Origin: Cypionkella sp.
Lineage (GTDB): Bacteria > Pseudomonadota > Alphaproteobacteria > Rhodobacterales > Rhodobacteraceae
Assembly: GCA_023255415.1 (NCBI GenBank)
Contig: JALRIN010000018.1
Location: 1-52,019 of the forward strand
Direction of reading: 5' to 3'
DNA length: 52,019 bases
Part shown: in pieces, positions 1 through 8,500 of the stretch
How the letters are laid out: every line of letters begins with the position of its first letter
How positions within the stretch are numbered: position 1 is the first letter of the stretch
Translations under genes and position numbers: made by a program
The notes under the pieces: model-generated
What the model was told of the DNA's origin: nothing
The model's database searches: none
The model's input: the letters and a program-made list of their open reading frames with translations, nothing else

Positions 1-424
1 GTATTCTAAAAACGTATCATGAGCGTATTCCTTGGCCTCACCCGAAAAGCCCAGTTTCGACTACCAAGCTGAAAACATGTTCACGATAGCTTGCGCAGAT
101 GTCTTGCCAGCCCATTCCGTCTAAATCACCTAACTTGTTGCAATATTGAAACCGTGCCGCATTGCTTCGTGTTCGCGCCAATCCTCGAGTTCATGCCGCA
201 GTTTCATGTTCAGCTGGATAATACGCCCGCCATCTTGCTCCAACGGGAACTGCCAGTCTTGTAGATGCTCAATCCACGACGCAGATGCTTGATCGTCTTT
301 TTGCTGTTTTGCGATTCTTCAGACAATCCAATACCTTAGGTCTAATGTCTAGCTGTGTCTAAGTTTCGCAGGCTCAAGTAATCTTGGCAACATGAACTGC
401 AAGTGACTGATTTTATTGAAATAT
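1..424. other. gene-poor AT-richer flank next to tRNA-Phe
   Basis: These 424 bases have no convincing intact gene. Base composition is near balanced GC/AT, in contrast to the GC-rich genes that follow. Stops are frequent in most frames and only short coding-like fragments remain. I saw no copy of the tRNA-Phe 3' end that would mark an attachment site within the window. The stretch may be the edge of an integrated element that continues to the left of the window. Confidence 0.4.
130..318 (-). pseudogene. possible gene remnant in low-GC flank
   Basis: On the minus strand about 62 codons stay open between an in-frame TGA (319-321) and a TAG (130-132). No ATG stands at the beginning; the only internal Met lies about 25 codons before the end. 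The predicted tail is rich in Trp, Glu and Arg (for example LRHELEDWREHE) and reads like the end of a real protein, but I do not recognise the family. A second minus frame, open to a stop at 210-212, carries a stretch (LRRGLSIYKTG) that loosely recalls the N-terminus of tyrosine recombinases. Only one of the two frames can be real. The stretch is clearly AT-richer than the following genes and lies on the 3' side of tRNA-Phe, which suits a decayed mobile element. Confidence 0.25.
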
Positions 425-501
425 TGGTGCCCGGAGACGGATTTGAACCGCCGACACGCGGATTTTCAATCCGCTGCTCTACCGACTGAGCTATCCGGGC
501 A
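425..501 (-). tRNA. tRNA-Phe (GAA)
   Basis: The reverse complement begins TGCCCGG and ends CCGGGCA followed by an encoded CCA, giving a perfect 7-bp acceptor stem. The anticodon loop reads TTGAAAA with anticodon GAA (Phe), and the T arm contains GGTTCAAATCC. The length is 77 nt including CCA. The 3' end points toward the low-GC flank at the start of the window, the usual orientation when a tRNA gene has served as an integration target. Confidence 0.97.
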
Positions 502-700
502 CTGATGCGAAGCTGTTTCGCTTTCTGAGGGCCTGATACGCGAGGTGGGCGGGGCTGTCCAGAGGGTTTTGACAGAATTTCTGCGCTTTTTCAGGTCATT
601 GCTGGGGTGTGGATGTAGGGGGATGGTTTGCATTGGCTGGGGCTGGGCGCTGGAGGTTTTGTAGTGGCCAGATAGGGCCGCAAAATCGTCGCAAGCGACC

Positions 701-814
701 CCGCGGACACTGTCGCAGCTTTTGGTTTTCCGATTTTTGCCAAAGCTGCGCAGGCGGATGGCTGCAGCTTTAGCGAAGCGTGGCCTGACCTTTATCGCCA
801 CCGCAAGTCCGCGG
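701..814. repeat. nested inverted repeats in non-coding stretch 502-860
   Basis: The 359 bases between tRNA-Phe and yacG hold no convincing gene. They contain perfect 8-bp inverted arms CCGCGGAC (701-708) and GTCCGCGG (807-814). These enclose a strong hairpin with arms GCAGCTTTTGG (715-725) and CCAAAGCTGC (740-749), paired apart from one bulged base. A further GCTGCAGC lies at about 770-778. The element could be a dispersed palindromic repeat, a terminator region for yacG (whose 3' end faces it) or a small structured RNA. The sequence alone does not decide. Confidence 0.35.
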
Positions 815-860
815 TGAGCGGCTGGGGATTTGGCTGATAACAGCTTGTAAATCCTACGCT

Positions 861-1049
861 TTAGTTAGGAAATTTGGCCGATTTAGTCCTATCGCCAGCC
901 TCATCAACCGGGTTTTCGTCGTCGATGGCTTCGACCGGGATGGCGTAGGCGCCGGTGAGCCATTTGCCCAGATCAATGTCTGAACAGCGACGCGAGCAGA
1001 AGGGTTTGTATTTCGCATCTGCTGCGCGGCCGCAGATGGGGCAGCTCAT
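861..1049 (-). CDS. yacG: DNA gyrase inhibitor YacG-type zinc protein
   Basis: This 62-residue protein has the YacG (DUF329) zinc-ribbon signature: CPICG at residues 3-7, then FCSRRC, so Cys3, Cys6, Cys18 and Cys22 form the metal site, followed by DLGKWL. E. coli YacG binds GyrB and inhibits gyrase, and the same role is inferred here. The acidic C-terminal tail is typical. Its ATG overlaps the stop of the upstream RNase gene in an ATGA junction, so the two are translationally coupled. It is the last gene of an infA-maf-RNase-yacG array that is common in Rhodobacteraceae. Confidence 0.93.
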   Translation of the reverse strand: MSCPICGRAADAKYKPFCSRRCSDIDLGKWLTGAYAIPVEAIDDENPVDEAGDRTKSAKFPN

Positions 1050-2071
1050 GCCAACAGCTCGCGCAGTGGCAGGCGGTCGCGCTTGCGGGTCATCTCGTGC
1101 AGGCCAAGCGTGGTCCAGCCGGCGATATTGACCTCGGTTTCGGCCTTGAAGGCGGCGCGAATGACTTGATCAAGGATCGCGCGGTCTTTCTTGGGCATCG
1201 GCGCATAATCCACCACGATCTGGCCACCCAACCCGCGCAGGCGCAGCTGACGCGGCAATTCGCGGGCGGCGGCGATATTGACCTTAAGCGCTGCGGCAGG
1301 CGAGGTGTCATTGCCAGTGTTCACATCCACCGCGATCAGCGCGCGCGTGGGCTCGATCATCATATGGCCTTCTCCAAGTGCCACGCGCGGGGCCAGCAGA
1401 TCATCGATCATCTCGAGCACGCCGTGATCAGCAAAGCCGCCCTCGTAGACATCATCGGGGGCCGGGTCTGCCCAGTCGCGCCAAGCGGTTTCATGCGCGC
1501 CTGCGCCTTCGACCAGCAATTCGGGCGGACCGGTTAGATCGGCCAGCACGGCCTCGGCCAGCTCGCGCATGGCGGTGATGTCTTCGCTGACCTCTTCCGG
1601 TTCCGCCTCGGCTGCAGCCGAGCGAAGGATCAGGCCCAGGGTTTCATCTGCGCCCTGCATGGCGGCGGCGGCCAGCGCCTCGAGGTCGGCGCGCAGCTCT
1701 TCATCACGAATGCGGCGCGAGACATTTAGCCCCGGCGCATTGGGGGTAACGATGGCATAGCGCGATTTGAACAGCAGCCGCAGCGTTACCGGATAGGCCT
1801 TGCCCGCCTCGGCAGGGCCGGTGATCTGCACCAACAGGCGCTGCCCCGGGGCGATGCCTGCGGTTTGGCGCAAAAAGCCCGAGCCTTGCGGCAGTTTCAC
1901 AAACAACCCGCCTTGGCCCTTCATCGGCCGGTCGGCCACGGCGCGATAGATCGCCCCCGGGATCGGCGCATCGGTGATCGGGTCGATCGCCAGATCTTCC
2001 AGCCGCCCGTCCACGATCAGGGCTGCGGCGGGGCGGTCTTGCAGGGTGTCAAGCAGAACAAGGCGGGTCAT
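1046..2071 (-). CDS. ribonuclease E/G family protein
   Basis: The protein has 341 residues. It is a short RNase E/G-type endoribonuclease expected to act in RNA maturation and decay. The catalytic-domain motifs ALIAVDVNTG and GGQIVVDYAPM carry the two metal-binding aspartates seen in RNase E/G. It lacks the C-terminal zinc-link and scaffold region of RNase E and is also shorter than E. coli RNase G (about 490 residues), so it belongs to the compact alphaproteobacterial form. The frame stays open upstream to 2224, but the ATG at 2071 was chosen because the homologous sequence begins MTRLVLLDT and forms an ATGA overlap with the maf stop. Its own stop overlaps the yacG start in the same way. Confidence 0.88.
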   Translation of the reverse strand: MTRLVLLDTLQDRPAAALIVDGRLEDLAIDPITDAPIPGAIYRAVADRPMKGQGGLFVKLPQGSGFLRQTAGIAPGQRLLVQITGPAEAGKAYPVTLRLLFKSRYAIVTPNAPGLNVSRRIRDEELRADLEALAAAAMQGADETLGLILRSAAAEAEPEEVSEDITAMRELAEAVLADLTGPPELLVEGAGAHETAWRDWADPAPDDVYEGGFADHGVLEMIDDLLAPRVALGEGHMMIEPTRALIAVDVNTGNDTSPAAALKVNIAAARELPRQLRLRGLGGQIVVDYAPMPKKDRAILDQVIRAAFKAETEVNIAGWTTLGLHEMTRKRDRLPLRELLA

Positions 2072-2643
2072 TTTTGGGTCCAGACCGGATAGCCTGCTGC
2101 GGTAAGCAGGGCGGTTGTTTCGGCCAAAGGCAGGCCAACGATGCCGGTAAAGCTGCCGGAAATCCACGGGATGAAAGCCGAGGCAATGCCTTGGATGGCA
2201 TAGCCTCCGGCCTTGCCGTCCCATTCATTGCTGGCAAGATAGGCGTTCAGTTCGGCATCCGACAGACGCTTCATCTTGACCGCCGAGACGCTTTCGCGCG
2301 TCCAGATCCGGTCGCCGCGCCGCACGGCCACGGCGGTGATCACCTGATGTCTGCGCCCGCCCAGATCGGTAAGAAACCGCGCGGCCTCGCCGGCATTGGC
2401 GGGTTTGCCAAGGATACGACGCCCCAAGGCCACGGTGGTATCGGCGCAAAGCACGATGTCATCGGGCTCTGCCTGCACCGCAAGCGCCTTTTCGCGGGCA
2501 AGTCGCGCGCAATAGGGGCGCGGCAGCTCGGCCTTGAGCGGGTCTTCGTTGATGTCGGGGGGCAGGATCGCGTCGGGAACAATGCCAAGCTGGGCCAGTA
2601 ATTCACGCCGCCTTGGGCTGCCTGATCCGAGGATGAACCGCAT
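2068..2643 (-). CDS. maf: Maf-like nucleoside triphosphate pyrophosphatase
   Basis: This 191-residue Maf/Ham1-fold protein hydrolyses non-canonical or modified nucleoside triphosphates to monophosphates, a house-cleaning activity. The N-terminal signature GSGSPRRRELL (about residues 7-17) and the DTTVAL segment around the catalytic aspartate are both present, and the length is typical (about 190-200). It lies between infA, 61 bases upstream, and the RNase E/G gene, whose ATG overlaps its TGA. Substrate preference (dTTP/UTP type or YceF type) cannot be settled by eye. Confidence 0.93.
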   Translation of the reverse strand: MRFILGSGSPRRRELLAQLGIVPDAILPPDINEDPLKAELPRPYCARLAREKALAVQAEPDDIVLCADTTVALGRRILGKPANAGEAARFLTDLGGRRHQVITAVAVRRGDRIWTRESVSAVKMKRLSDAELNAYLASNEWDGKAGGYAIQGIASAFIPWISGSFTGIVGLPLAETTALLTAAGYPVWTQK

Positions 2644-2704
2644 CAGGCGTCTCCACGCTGGTGGGCCCGCAGCGCGGACCCCAAATTTCGCTTGTCGCGC
2701 ACGC

Positions 2705-2923
2705 TTATTTAAAGCGGTAGTTGATGCGGCCCTTTGACAGGTCGTAGGGGGTCATTTCCACCTGCACCTTGTCGCCTGCCAGAACACGGATGCGGTTTTT
2801 GCGCATCTTGCCTGCCATCACTGCGATCAATTCATGGCCGTTGTCGAGTTCAACCTTGAAAGTCGCGTTGGGCAGGAGTTCCTTCACGACACCGGGGAAT
2901 TCGAGGATATCTTCCTTGGCCAT
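2705..2923 (-). CDS. infA: translation initiation factor IF-1
   Basis: A 72-residue single S1/OB-fold protein that matches IF-1 over its full length: it starts MAKEDILEFPG, contains MAGKMRKNRIRVLAGD and ends GRINYRFK. IF-1 binds the A site of the 30S subunit during initiation. It is the first gene of the infA-maf-RNase-yacG array. A purine-rich AGAGACC lies just before the ATG. The 96 bases upstream, before the nitrilase-family gene, probably contain its promoter, but no clear -35/-10 pair could be fixed. Confidence 0.98.
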   Translation of the reverse strand: MAKEDILEFPGVVKELLPNATFKVELDNGHELIAVMAGKMRKNRIRVLAGDKVQVEMTPYDLSKGRINYRFK

Positions 2924-3019
2924 GGTCTCTCCAATAGGATTTAGCCCGCGGAAACCGCAGGCGTCGCGGCGATATGCGCCTGTTCTGTCAGATTTTCAAG
3001 CAGAAAATGCAGGGCGATT

Positions 3020-3904
3020 TCATCGGGTTGTGACCTGGCGCAGCGGTTGGGCCAGGCGCGGGGCCTGCTCGGCCCAATGCAGATGGTTCAGCACACCGCC
3101 ATCGCGGCGCAGATCTGCAATCGCGGCCAGATCAACCTCGCCGTAAGCCCAGCCGGGCGCGTCATAGTCGGTTTCGGCCAAAATGCCGCTGGCCGGAAAA
3201 CCGCGATCGGGTGGTGTATAGATTGCGGCGCGACCGTGGTTTTGGTCAACCGCAGGGCAAAAGGCACAATCGCCCACGGTGGGGCTGTGCACGGTGATGC
3301 ATTGGTTTTCCATTGCCCGCGCCATGGATCCCAGTCGCACGCGGGTAAAGCCTGCGGCACTGTCGGTGCAAGACGGCGCCAGCAAAATCTCGGCCCCCGC
3401 TTCGACCAGCGCACGCGCCAGCAGCGGGAATTCGCTGTCATAGCAGATCATCACGCCGATTTTGCCCAAGGGCGTGTCAAACAGCGTCAGCGGCCCATCC
3501 GGCACCACATCCCAAGTTTCCCGTTCAAACCGTGTCATGATCTGCTTGTCTTGATGCCCCAAAACCCCCGCAGGGCCATAAAACACCGCGCGGTTCGAGG
3601 GGCGCTTGCCGTCAAAGGCGGGGCCAGAGGCGCCAAGGATATAAACGCCATGCTTTGCCGCAAGCTTTGAGTAAAGCGCATCGACCGCAGGTTGGTGGCG
3701 AGCAACCTCGTGTAAGGCCGCCTCGATATCCATCGAAACCGCGCGCCCGCCCAAAGAGGCCAGCTCCATCGCGCCATATTCGGGAAAAACCAAAAGCTGC
3801 GCGCCTTGGCCGGCGGCCTCGTCCACCCAAGCGGTCAGCTTGGCGTCATATTCGGCAAAGCTTGCGAATTCGGTCAGCGGATAGGCGGCGGCGGCGATTT
3901 TCAT
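3020..3904 (-). CDS. carbon-nitrogen hydrolase (nitrilase superfamily)
   Basis: A 294-residue protein with the nitrilase-superfamily Glu-Lys-Cys triad: Glu42 in VFPEYG, Lys120 in HQDKQIMTRFE and Cys154 in VMICYDSEFP. Members cleave amides or nitriles, such as omega-amides, N-carbamoyl compounds or deaminated glutathione. The substrate cannot be read from the motifs. It is followed upstream on the same strand by a GNAT acetyltransferase 8 bases away and a SnoaL-like gene, so the three form a likely operon transcribed leftward. The GNAT-nitrilase pairing suggests an acylated-amine or amide pathway, but this is only inference. Confidence 0.88.
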   Translation of the reverse strand: MKIAAAAYPLTEFASFAEYDAKLTAWVDEAAGQGAQLLVFPEYGAMELASLGGRAVSMDIEAALHEVARHQPAVDALYSKLAAKHGVYILGASGPAFDGKRPSNRAVFYGPAGVLGHQDKQIMTRFERETWDVVPDGPLTLFDTPLGKIGVMICYDSEFPLLARALVEAGAEILLAPSCTDSAAGFTRVRLGSMARAMENQCITVHSPTVGDCAFCPAVDQNHGRAAIYTPPDRGFPASGILAETDYDAPGWAYGEVDLAAIADLRRDGGVLNHLHWAEQAPRLAQPLRQVTTR

Positions 3905-3912
3905 AGCGGTCC

Positions 3913-4497
3913 TTACAGATGACGTATCCAGAATTGCAGCTGTTTCACGCTTTCGGCGCTGTCGCCGACGTCTTTCCAGCTAAACTCGGCCAAGGCGCCG
4001 GCCAGCGGCGCATAGCCATTGCGGCGCCAAAAGGCATCGTTTGACCGCGCGCCCTCGGGCTTGAGCGGGTGGTCGTCGGGCCGCAGCACCGAGCAAAAGG
4101 CAACATAGCTGCGGCCATGCGTGCGAGCATGGGCCTCGCGGTATTGAATGAACTGGCCGCCCAAACCTTGGCCGCGATAGGCGGGCAGGATCAGCGATTC
4201 TGCGCCGTAAAGAATATCAGTCAGCGCGATGTTGCGTTCGGCAAAGGGAGCTGCAAATTCCGCCGCGTGATCTTCCATCATCGTCGAGGTCGAGGCCCCC
4301 ACCAGCCGATCGCCGTCAAAGGCTCCCACCAGCAAAGCGCCGGGATTGTTGCGGTAGCTTTCAAGATAGGCGCGCTCGTAATCTAACGTGCCGTCGTAAA
4401 GATAGGGCCAGTCGCGAAACACCGAGATGCGCAGACCGGCAACATCGTCTAAGGCGGCTTCCAGATCGGCTCCGCTCAGGGCGCGCAGGCTGATCAT
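3913..4497 (-). CDS. GNAT family N-acetyltransferase
   Basis: A 194-residue GNAT-fold protein. The acetyl-CoA pyrophosphate-binding loop is visible as YRGQGLGGQF at about residues 107-117, preceded by a beta strand ending in ESLILP. It would transfer an acyl group from acyl-CoA to an amine. Its ATG overlaps the TGA of the upstream SnoaL-like gene (ATGA), and the nitrilase gene begins 8 bases downstream, so translation of all three is coupled. The acceptor is not known. Confidence 0.82.
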   Translation of the reverse strand: MISLRALSGADLEAALDDVAGLRISVFRDWPYLYDGTLDYERAYLESYRNNPGALLVGAFDGDRLVGASTSTMMEDHAAEFAAPFAERNIALTDILYGAESLILPAYRGQGLGGQFIQYREAHARTHGRSYVAFCSVLRPDDHPLKPEGARSNDAFWRRNGYAPLAGALAEFSWKDVGDSAESVKQLQFWIRHL

Positions 4498-4892
4498 GCC
4501 GAGACCTGCGCGATCCAGTCGGCAAGGTTGTAAAAGGTGGTGATGCGGCTGATTTTCCCGTCACGAATGTCGAAAAACGCCCCGGCCGGCAGGCTATAGC
4601 GCTGGCCATGTGCTGCGGGCAGGCCGGGATCGGTTTGCAAATATTCGCCCTGCACCACGAATTCAGCCGCGGCACGGTCGCCGCTTGCATTGACAAAGAT
4701 TTCAATCTTTTCAAGCCGTTCGCGGTAAGATACCCCCATATGCGCGCAAAATTCTGCAAAAAGCGCGCGGCCATGGCGCACAGCACCTTCATTGACGCGG
4801 TGTTCAACATCTTCGGACACGCAGGCCAACATTCCGGCTGGGTCTTCTGCGTTAAAAGCGGCGTAATAGGCGGCGATCAGGGCGTGCGACAT
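4494..4892 (-). CDS. SnoaL/NTF2-like domain protein
   Basis: A 132-residue protein from the ATG at 4892 (MSHALIAAYYAAFNAED). The N-terminal helix pattern followed by a SEDVEHRVNEGA strand and the repeated beta strands fit the NTF2/SnoaL-like (DUF4440-type) cone fold, which includes ketosteroid-isomerase relatives and polyketide cyclases. The frame extends 17 codons further to a TTG at 4943, but the sequence before 4892 does not resemble the family. It is the first gene of the SnoaL-GNAT-nitrilase unit and ends in an ATGA overlap with the GNAT gene. Its function is unknown; it could be an enzyme or a small binding domain. Confidence 0.75.
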   Translation of the reverse strand: MSHALIAAYYAAFNAEDPAGMLACVSEDVEHRVNEGAVRHGRALFAEFCAHMGVSYRERLEKIEIFVNASGDRAAAEFVVQGEYLQTDPGLPAAHGQRYSLPAGAFFDIRDGKISRITTFYNLADWIAQVSA

Positions 4893-4958
4893 GGAGCTAG
4901 GGCCTTCGGTGGTTTGGCCAAGCTTGGCACGCGCGCAAGCCAAGGTCCAGACACCTGT

Positions 4959-5423
4959 CTAAGCGCCGTCCTTTACCGCTTCCATCGCGACATAGGTCGA
5001 GGTCGCCGTCACATAAGGCAGTGCCGAGATCGCCTCGGCCAGCACCCGACGATATTCTTGCATATCCACCGTGCGCACCTTGAGCAGGTAATCAAACCGC
5101 GAGGCGATCATATGACATTGCTCGACTTCGGGCACCAAAACCACGGCGCGATTGAACTCTTGTAATGCAGCCTCGCGGGTGTCGGACAGGCGCACCTCGA
5201 CAAAGGCGACATGGGCCAGTCCGATTTTGGCAGCGTTCAGCGTGGCGCGATAACCGGTGATCACGCCGTCTTCTTCCAGCCGTTTCAGCCGCGCTTGGGT
5301 CGGTGATTTTGACAGCCCGATTCGGCGGCCCAGCTCGGTGGCGCTGACCCGGCCATCACAGGCAAGTTCGCGTAAAATGGCGTGGTCAAATCGGTCAAGA
5401 TCGTTTGGCATGTTAAAGCCCAT
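4959..5423 (-). CDS. putR: Lrp/AsnC family regulator, probable PutR
   Basis: A 154-residue Lrp/AsnC protein: an N-terminal winged helix (DRFDHAILRELACDGRVSATELGRRIGLSKSPTQARLKRLE split across residues 9-50) and a C-terminal RAM domain that senses amino acids and oligomerises. It is divergent from putA with 95 bases between the starts. In alphaproteobacteria this arrangement belongs to PutR, the proline-responsive activator of putA. The need for a separate regulator fits the absence of a ribbon-helix-helix domain in this PutA. An alternative ATG at 5411 (MPNDLDR) would shorten it by four residues. Confidence 0.85.
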   Translation of the reverse strand: MGFNMPNDLDRFDHAILRELACDGRVSATELGRRIGLSKSPTQARLKRLEEDGVITGYRATLNAAKIGLAHVAFVEVRLSDTREAALQEFNRAVVLVPEVEQCHMIASRFDYLLKVRTVDMQEYRRVLAEAISALPYVTATSTYVAMEAVKDGA

Positions 5424-5518
5424 TATGGCAGGAGATACGGCTGACTTAGCTTTTAACTTCGGGAATACAGCCTGTCAAACTTGCGATACATAGGGCAAAA
5501 TCTGTAGGGAGATCTGCG
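5424..5518. promoter_or_regulatory. putR-putA divergent control region
   Basis: The 95 bases between the divergent starts must hold both promoters and any PutR sites. AGGGAG (about 5507-5512) is a good ribosome binding site 6 bases before the putA ATG. No single symmetric operator is obvious by eye; Lrp-family sites are often degenerate. Confidence 0.5.
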
Positions 5519-8500
5519 ATGTCGACAGGCGAAAATGCGTGGAATGTGATCGAGCGGCAAAGCCTGCGCGATGAGGCGGGTTTGGTGGCTGATCTGATCG
5601 CAGAGGCGGGGCTGGATGATGCGCGCCGCGCCCAGATCACCGAAGCCGGCGCCGAGTTGGTGCGCCAGATCCGCGCGTCTTCCAAGCCCGGTTTGATGGA
5701 AGTGTTTTTGGCCGAATATGGGCTTTCGACCGACGAGGGCATCTCTTTGATGTGTTTGGCCGAAGCCCTGCTGCGGGTGCCTGACGCCGAAACCATGGAC
5801 GCGCTGATTGAAGACAAAATCGCGCCCAGCGATTGGGGCAAGCATTTGGGGCAATCGACATCCAGCCTTGTGAATGCCTCGACCTGGGCCTTGATGTTGA
5901 CCGGCAAGGTGCTGGACGAGGGCAGCACTTCGGTGGTGGGTCATCTGAAAGCGGCGGTCAAACGGCTGGGCGAGCCGGTGATCCGCAGTGCGGTAACGCG
6001 CGCGATGAAAGAGATGGGGCGCAACTTTGTCTTGGGCGAAACCATTGAAAAGGCGATGAGGCGCGCCACCGAACTCGAATCCAAGGGCTATACCTATTCC
6101 TATGACATGCTGGGCGAGGCCGCGCGCACCGAAGCCGATGCGCGCCGCTATCACCTAAGCTATTCCGCCGCGATCACCGCGATTGCCAAGGCCGCAACCA
6201 GCGGCGACATTCGCACCAATCCCGGTATTTCGGTCAAACTTTCGGCGCTGCATCCGCGCTACGAGGTCGCCAAGCGCGCCCGTGTGATGGAGGAACTGGT
6301 GCCGCGTGTGCGCGCGCTGGCAGGCCTGGCCAAGGCCGCAGGTCTGGGCTTTAACATCGACGCCGAAGAGGCCGACCGTCTGGCGCTGTCGCTCGAGGTG
6401 ATCGAAGCGGTGCTCAGCGATCCTGCACTCAAGGGCTGGGACGGCTTTGGCGTTGTGGTGCAGGCTTACGGGCGCCGCGCGGGGGCGGTGATCGACTGGC
6501 TTTATGCGCTGTCGCAACGGCTGGATCGGCGCATCATGGTGCGGCTGGTCAAGGGCGCGTATTGGGACGCCGAGGTCAAGCGCGCGCAGGTCTTGGGGCT
6601 GACCTCGTTTCCGGTCTTTACCCGCAAGCAAGCCACGGATGTAAGCTATATCGCCAATGCCCGCAAACTGCTGGGCATGACCGACCGGATTTATCCGCAA
6701 TTTGCCACCCATAACGCCCATACCGTGGCCGCTATTCTGAATATGGCAACCGATAAAACCGCCTTTGAATTCCAGCGCTTGCATGGCATGGGGGAAAGGC
6801 TGCATGACATCGTGCTGACCGCGCAATCCACCCGCTGCCGCATCTATGCGCCGGTGGGCGCGCACCGTGATCTTTTGGCCTATCTGGTGCGGCGGCTGTT
6901 GGAAAACGGTGCGAATTCGTCTTTCGTTAATCAGATCGTCGATGAAGATGTCGCCCCCGCGCAGGTAGCGGCCTGCCCGCTGACGGCGATTGAGGCGATG
7001 GATCTGCTGCCCAGTCCGGCAATCCCGACAGGGGCGCAGCTTTTCGGGGCGCGCGCAAATTCGCGCGGCTGGGATCTGACCGACGCAGGCGATCTGGACG
7101 CCATCGCGGCTGCCCGCATGCCCTTTGAGACGGTTTTGTTCGAGGCAGGCCCGATGTTGGCGGGCCCGCTTGCCTCGACCGAGCGGGTCGAGGTGTTCAA
7201 CCCCGCCACTGGCGCTGTGGTGGGCCATGTTCAGCACGCCTCGCCTGCCGATGTCGAAGTGGCGCTGGCCACGGCGGGCGTCTGGACGGCCGATGCCGCC
7301 GCGCGTGGTGCTGTGCTGCGCCGCGCGGCTGATCTTTACGAGGAAAACTTTGGCCAGATCTTTGCAATTTTGGCGCGCGAGGCGGGCAAATCCTTGGCTG
7401 ATGCGGTCGCGGAACTGCGCGAGGCAGTGGATTTCCTGCGCTACTACGCCGATCAGGCACAGAGGCTGACGCATCCGCCGCGCGGGGTGTTTACCTGCAT
7501 CAGCCCTTGGAATTTTCCTTTGGCGATCTTTTCGGGGCAAATTGCGGCGGCTTTGGCGGCTGGCAATGCTGTGCTGGCCAAGCCCGCACCGCAGACACCG
7601 CTGATTGCGGGTTTGGCGGTGCGGCTGCTGTATCAGGCCGGCGTGCCGGTGCAGGCGCTGCAGCTGTTGCCCGGCGATGCCAGCGTTGGCGCGGCAGTGA
7701 CGGGCGATGCGCGGCTGGCTGGTGTTGCCTTTACCGGGTCGACCCAGACCGCGTTGCGCATTCGGGCGCATATGGCCGAACATCTGGCTCCAACCGCGCC
7801 GCTGATTGCCGAAACCGGGGGCTTGAACGCCATGTTGGTTGACAGCACCGCGCTGCCCGAACAAGCCGTGCGCGACATTCTGGCCTCTAGCTTTCAGTCG
7901 GCGGGTCAGCGCTGTTCTGCGCTGCGCTGCCTTTACGTGCAAGAAGACGTCGCAGCTGTGGTGCAGCATATGCTGTTTGGCGCGATGGATGAATTGGCGC
8001 TGGGCAACCCTTGGGATCTGGCCACCGATGTGGGGCCGGTGATTGACGCGCAGGCCCAAGCCGGCATTGCCGATTATATCGCCGCCGCGCGCGCCGAGGG
8101 TCGGGTTTTGCGCGAAATGGTCGCGCCGGTGGGCGGGCATTTCATTGCGCCCACTGTCATTCGAGTGGGCAGTATCGCCGATATGCCGCGCGAAATTTTT
8201 GGCCCCGTGCTGCATATCGCCACCTTTAAGGCAGGCGAGGTCGATCGGGTGATCGCCGAGGTCAACGCCACCCGTTACGGGCTGACCTTTGGTCTGCACA
8301 CAAGGATCGACGACCGCGTGCAAAGCGTGGTCGAGGCACTGCAGGTCGGCAATGCTTACGTCAACCGCAACCAAATCGGCGCGGTGGTGGGCAGTCAACC
8401 TTTTGGTGGCGAAGGGCTTTCGGGCACCGGCCCGAAGGCGGGCGGCCCCGAGTATCTGCACCGCTTTGTCCAGCATAGCCGTGATGTGGTGTCGGGCGAG

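Noticed and set aside
466..801. 111-codon minus-strand frame over tRNA-Phe and the gap before yacG
   Set aside because: It includes most of the tRNA gene and the inverted-repeat element, and its sequence is low-complexity without a ribosome binding site.
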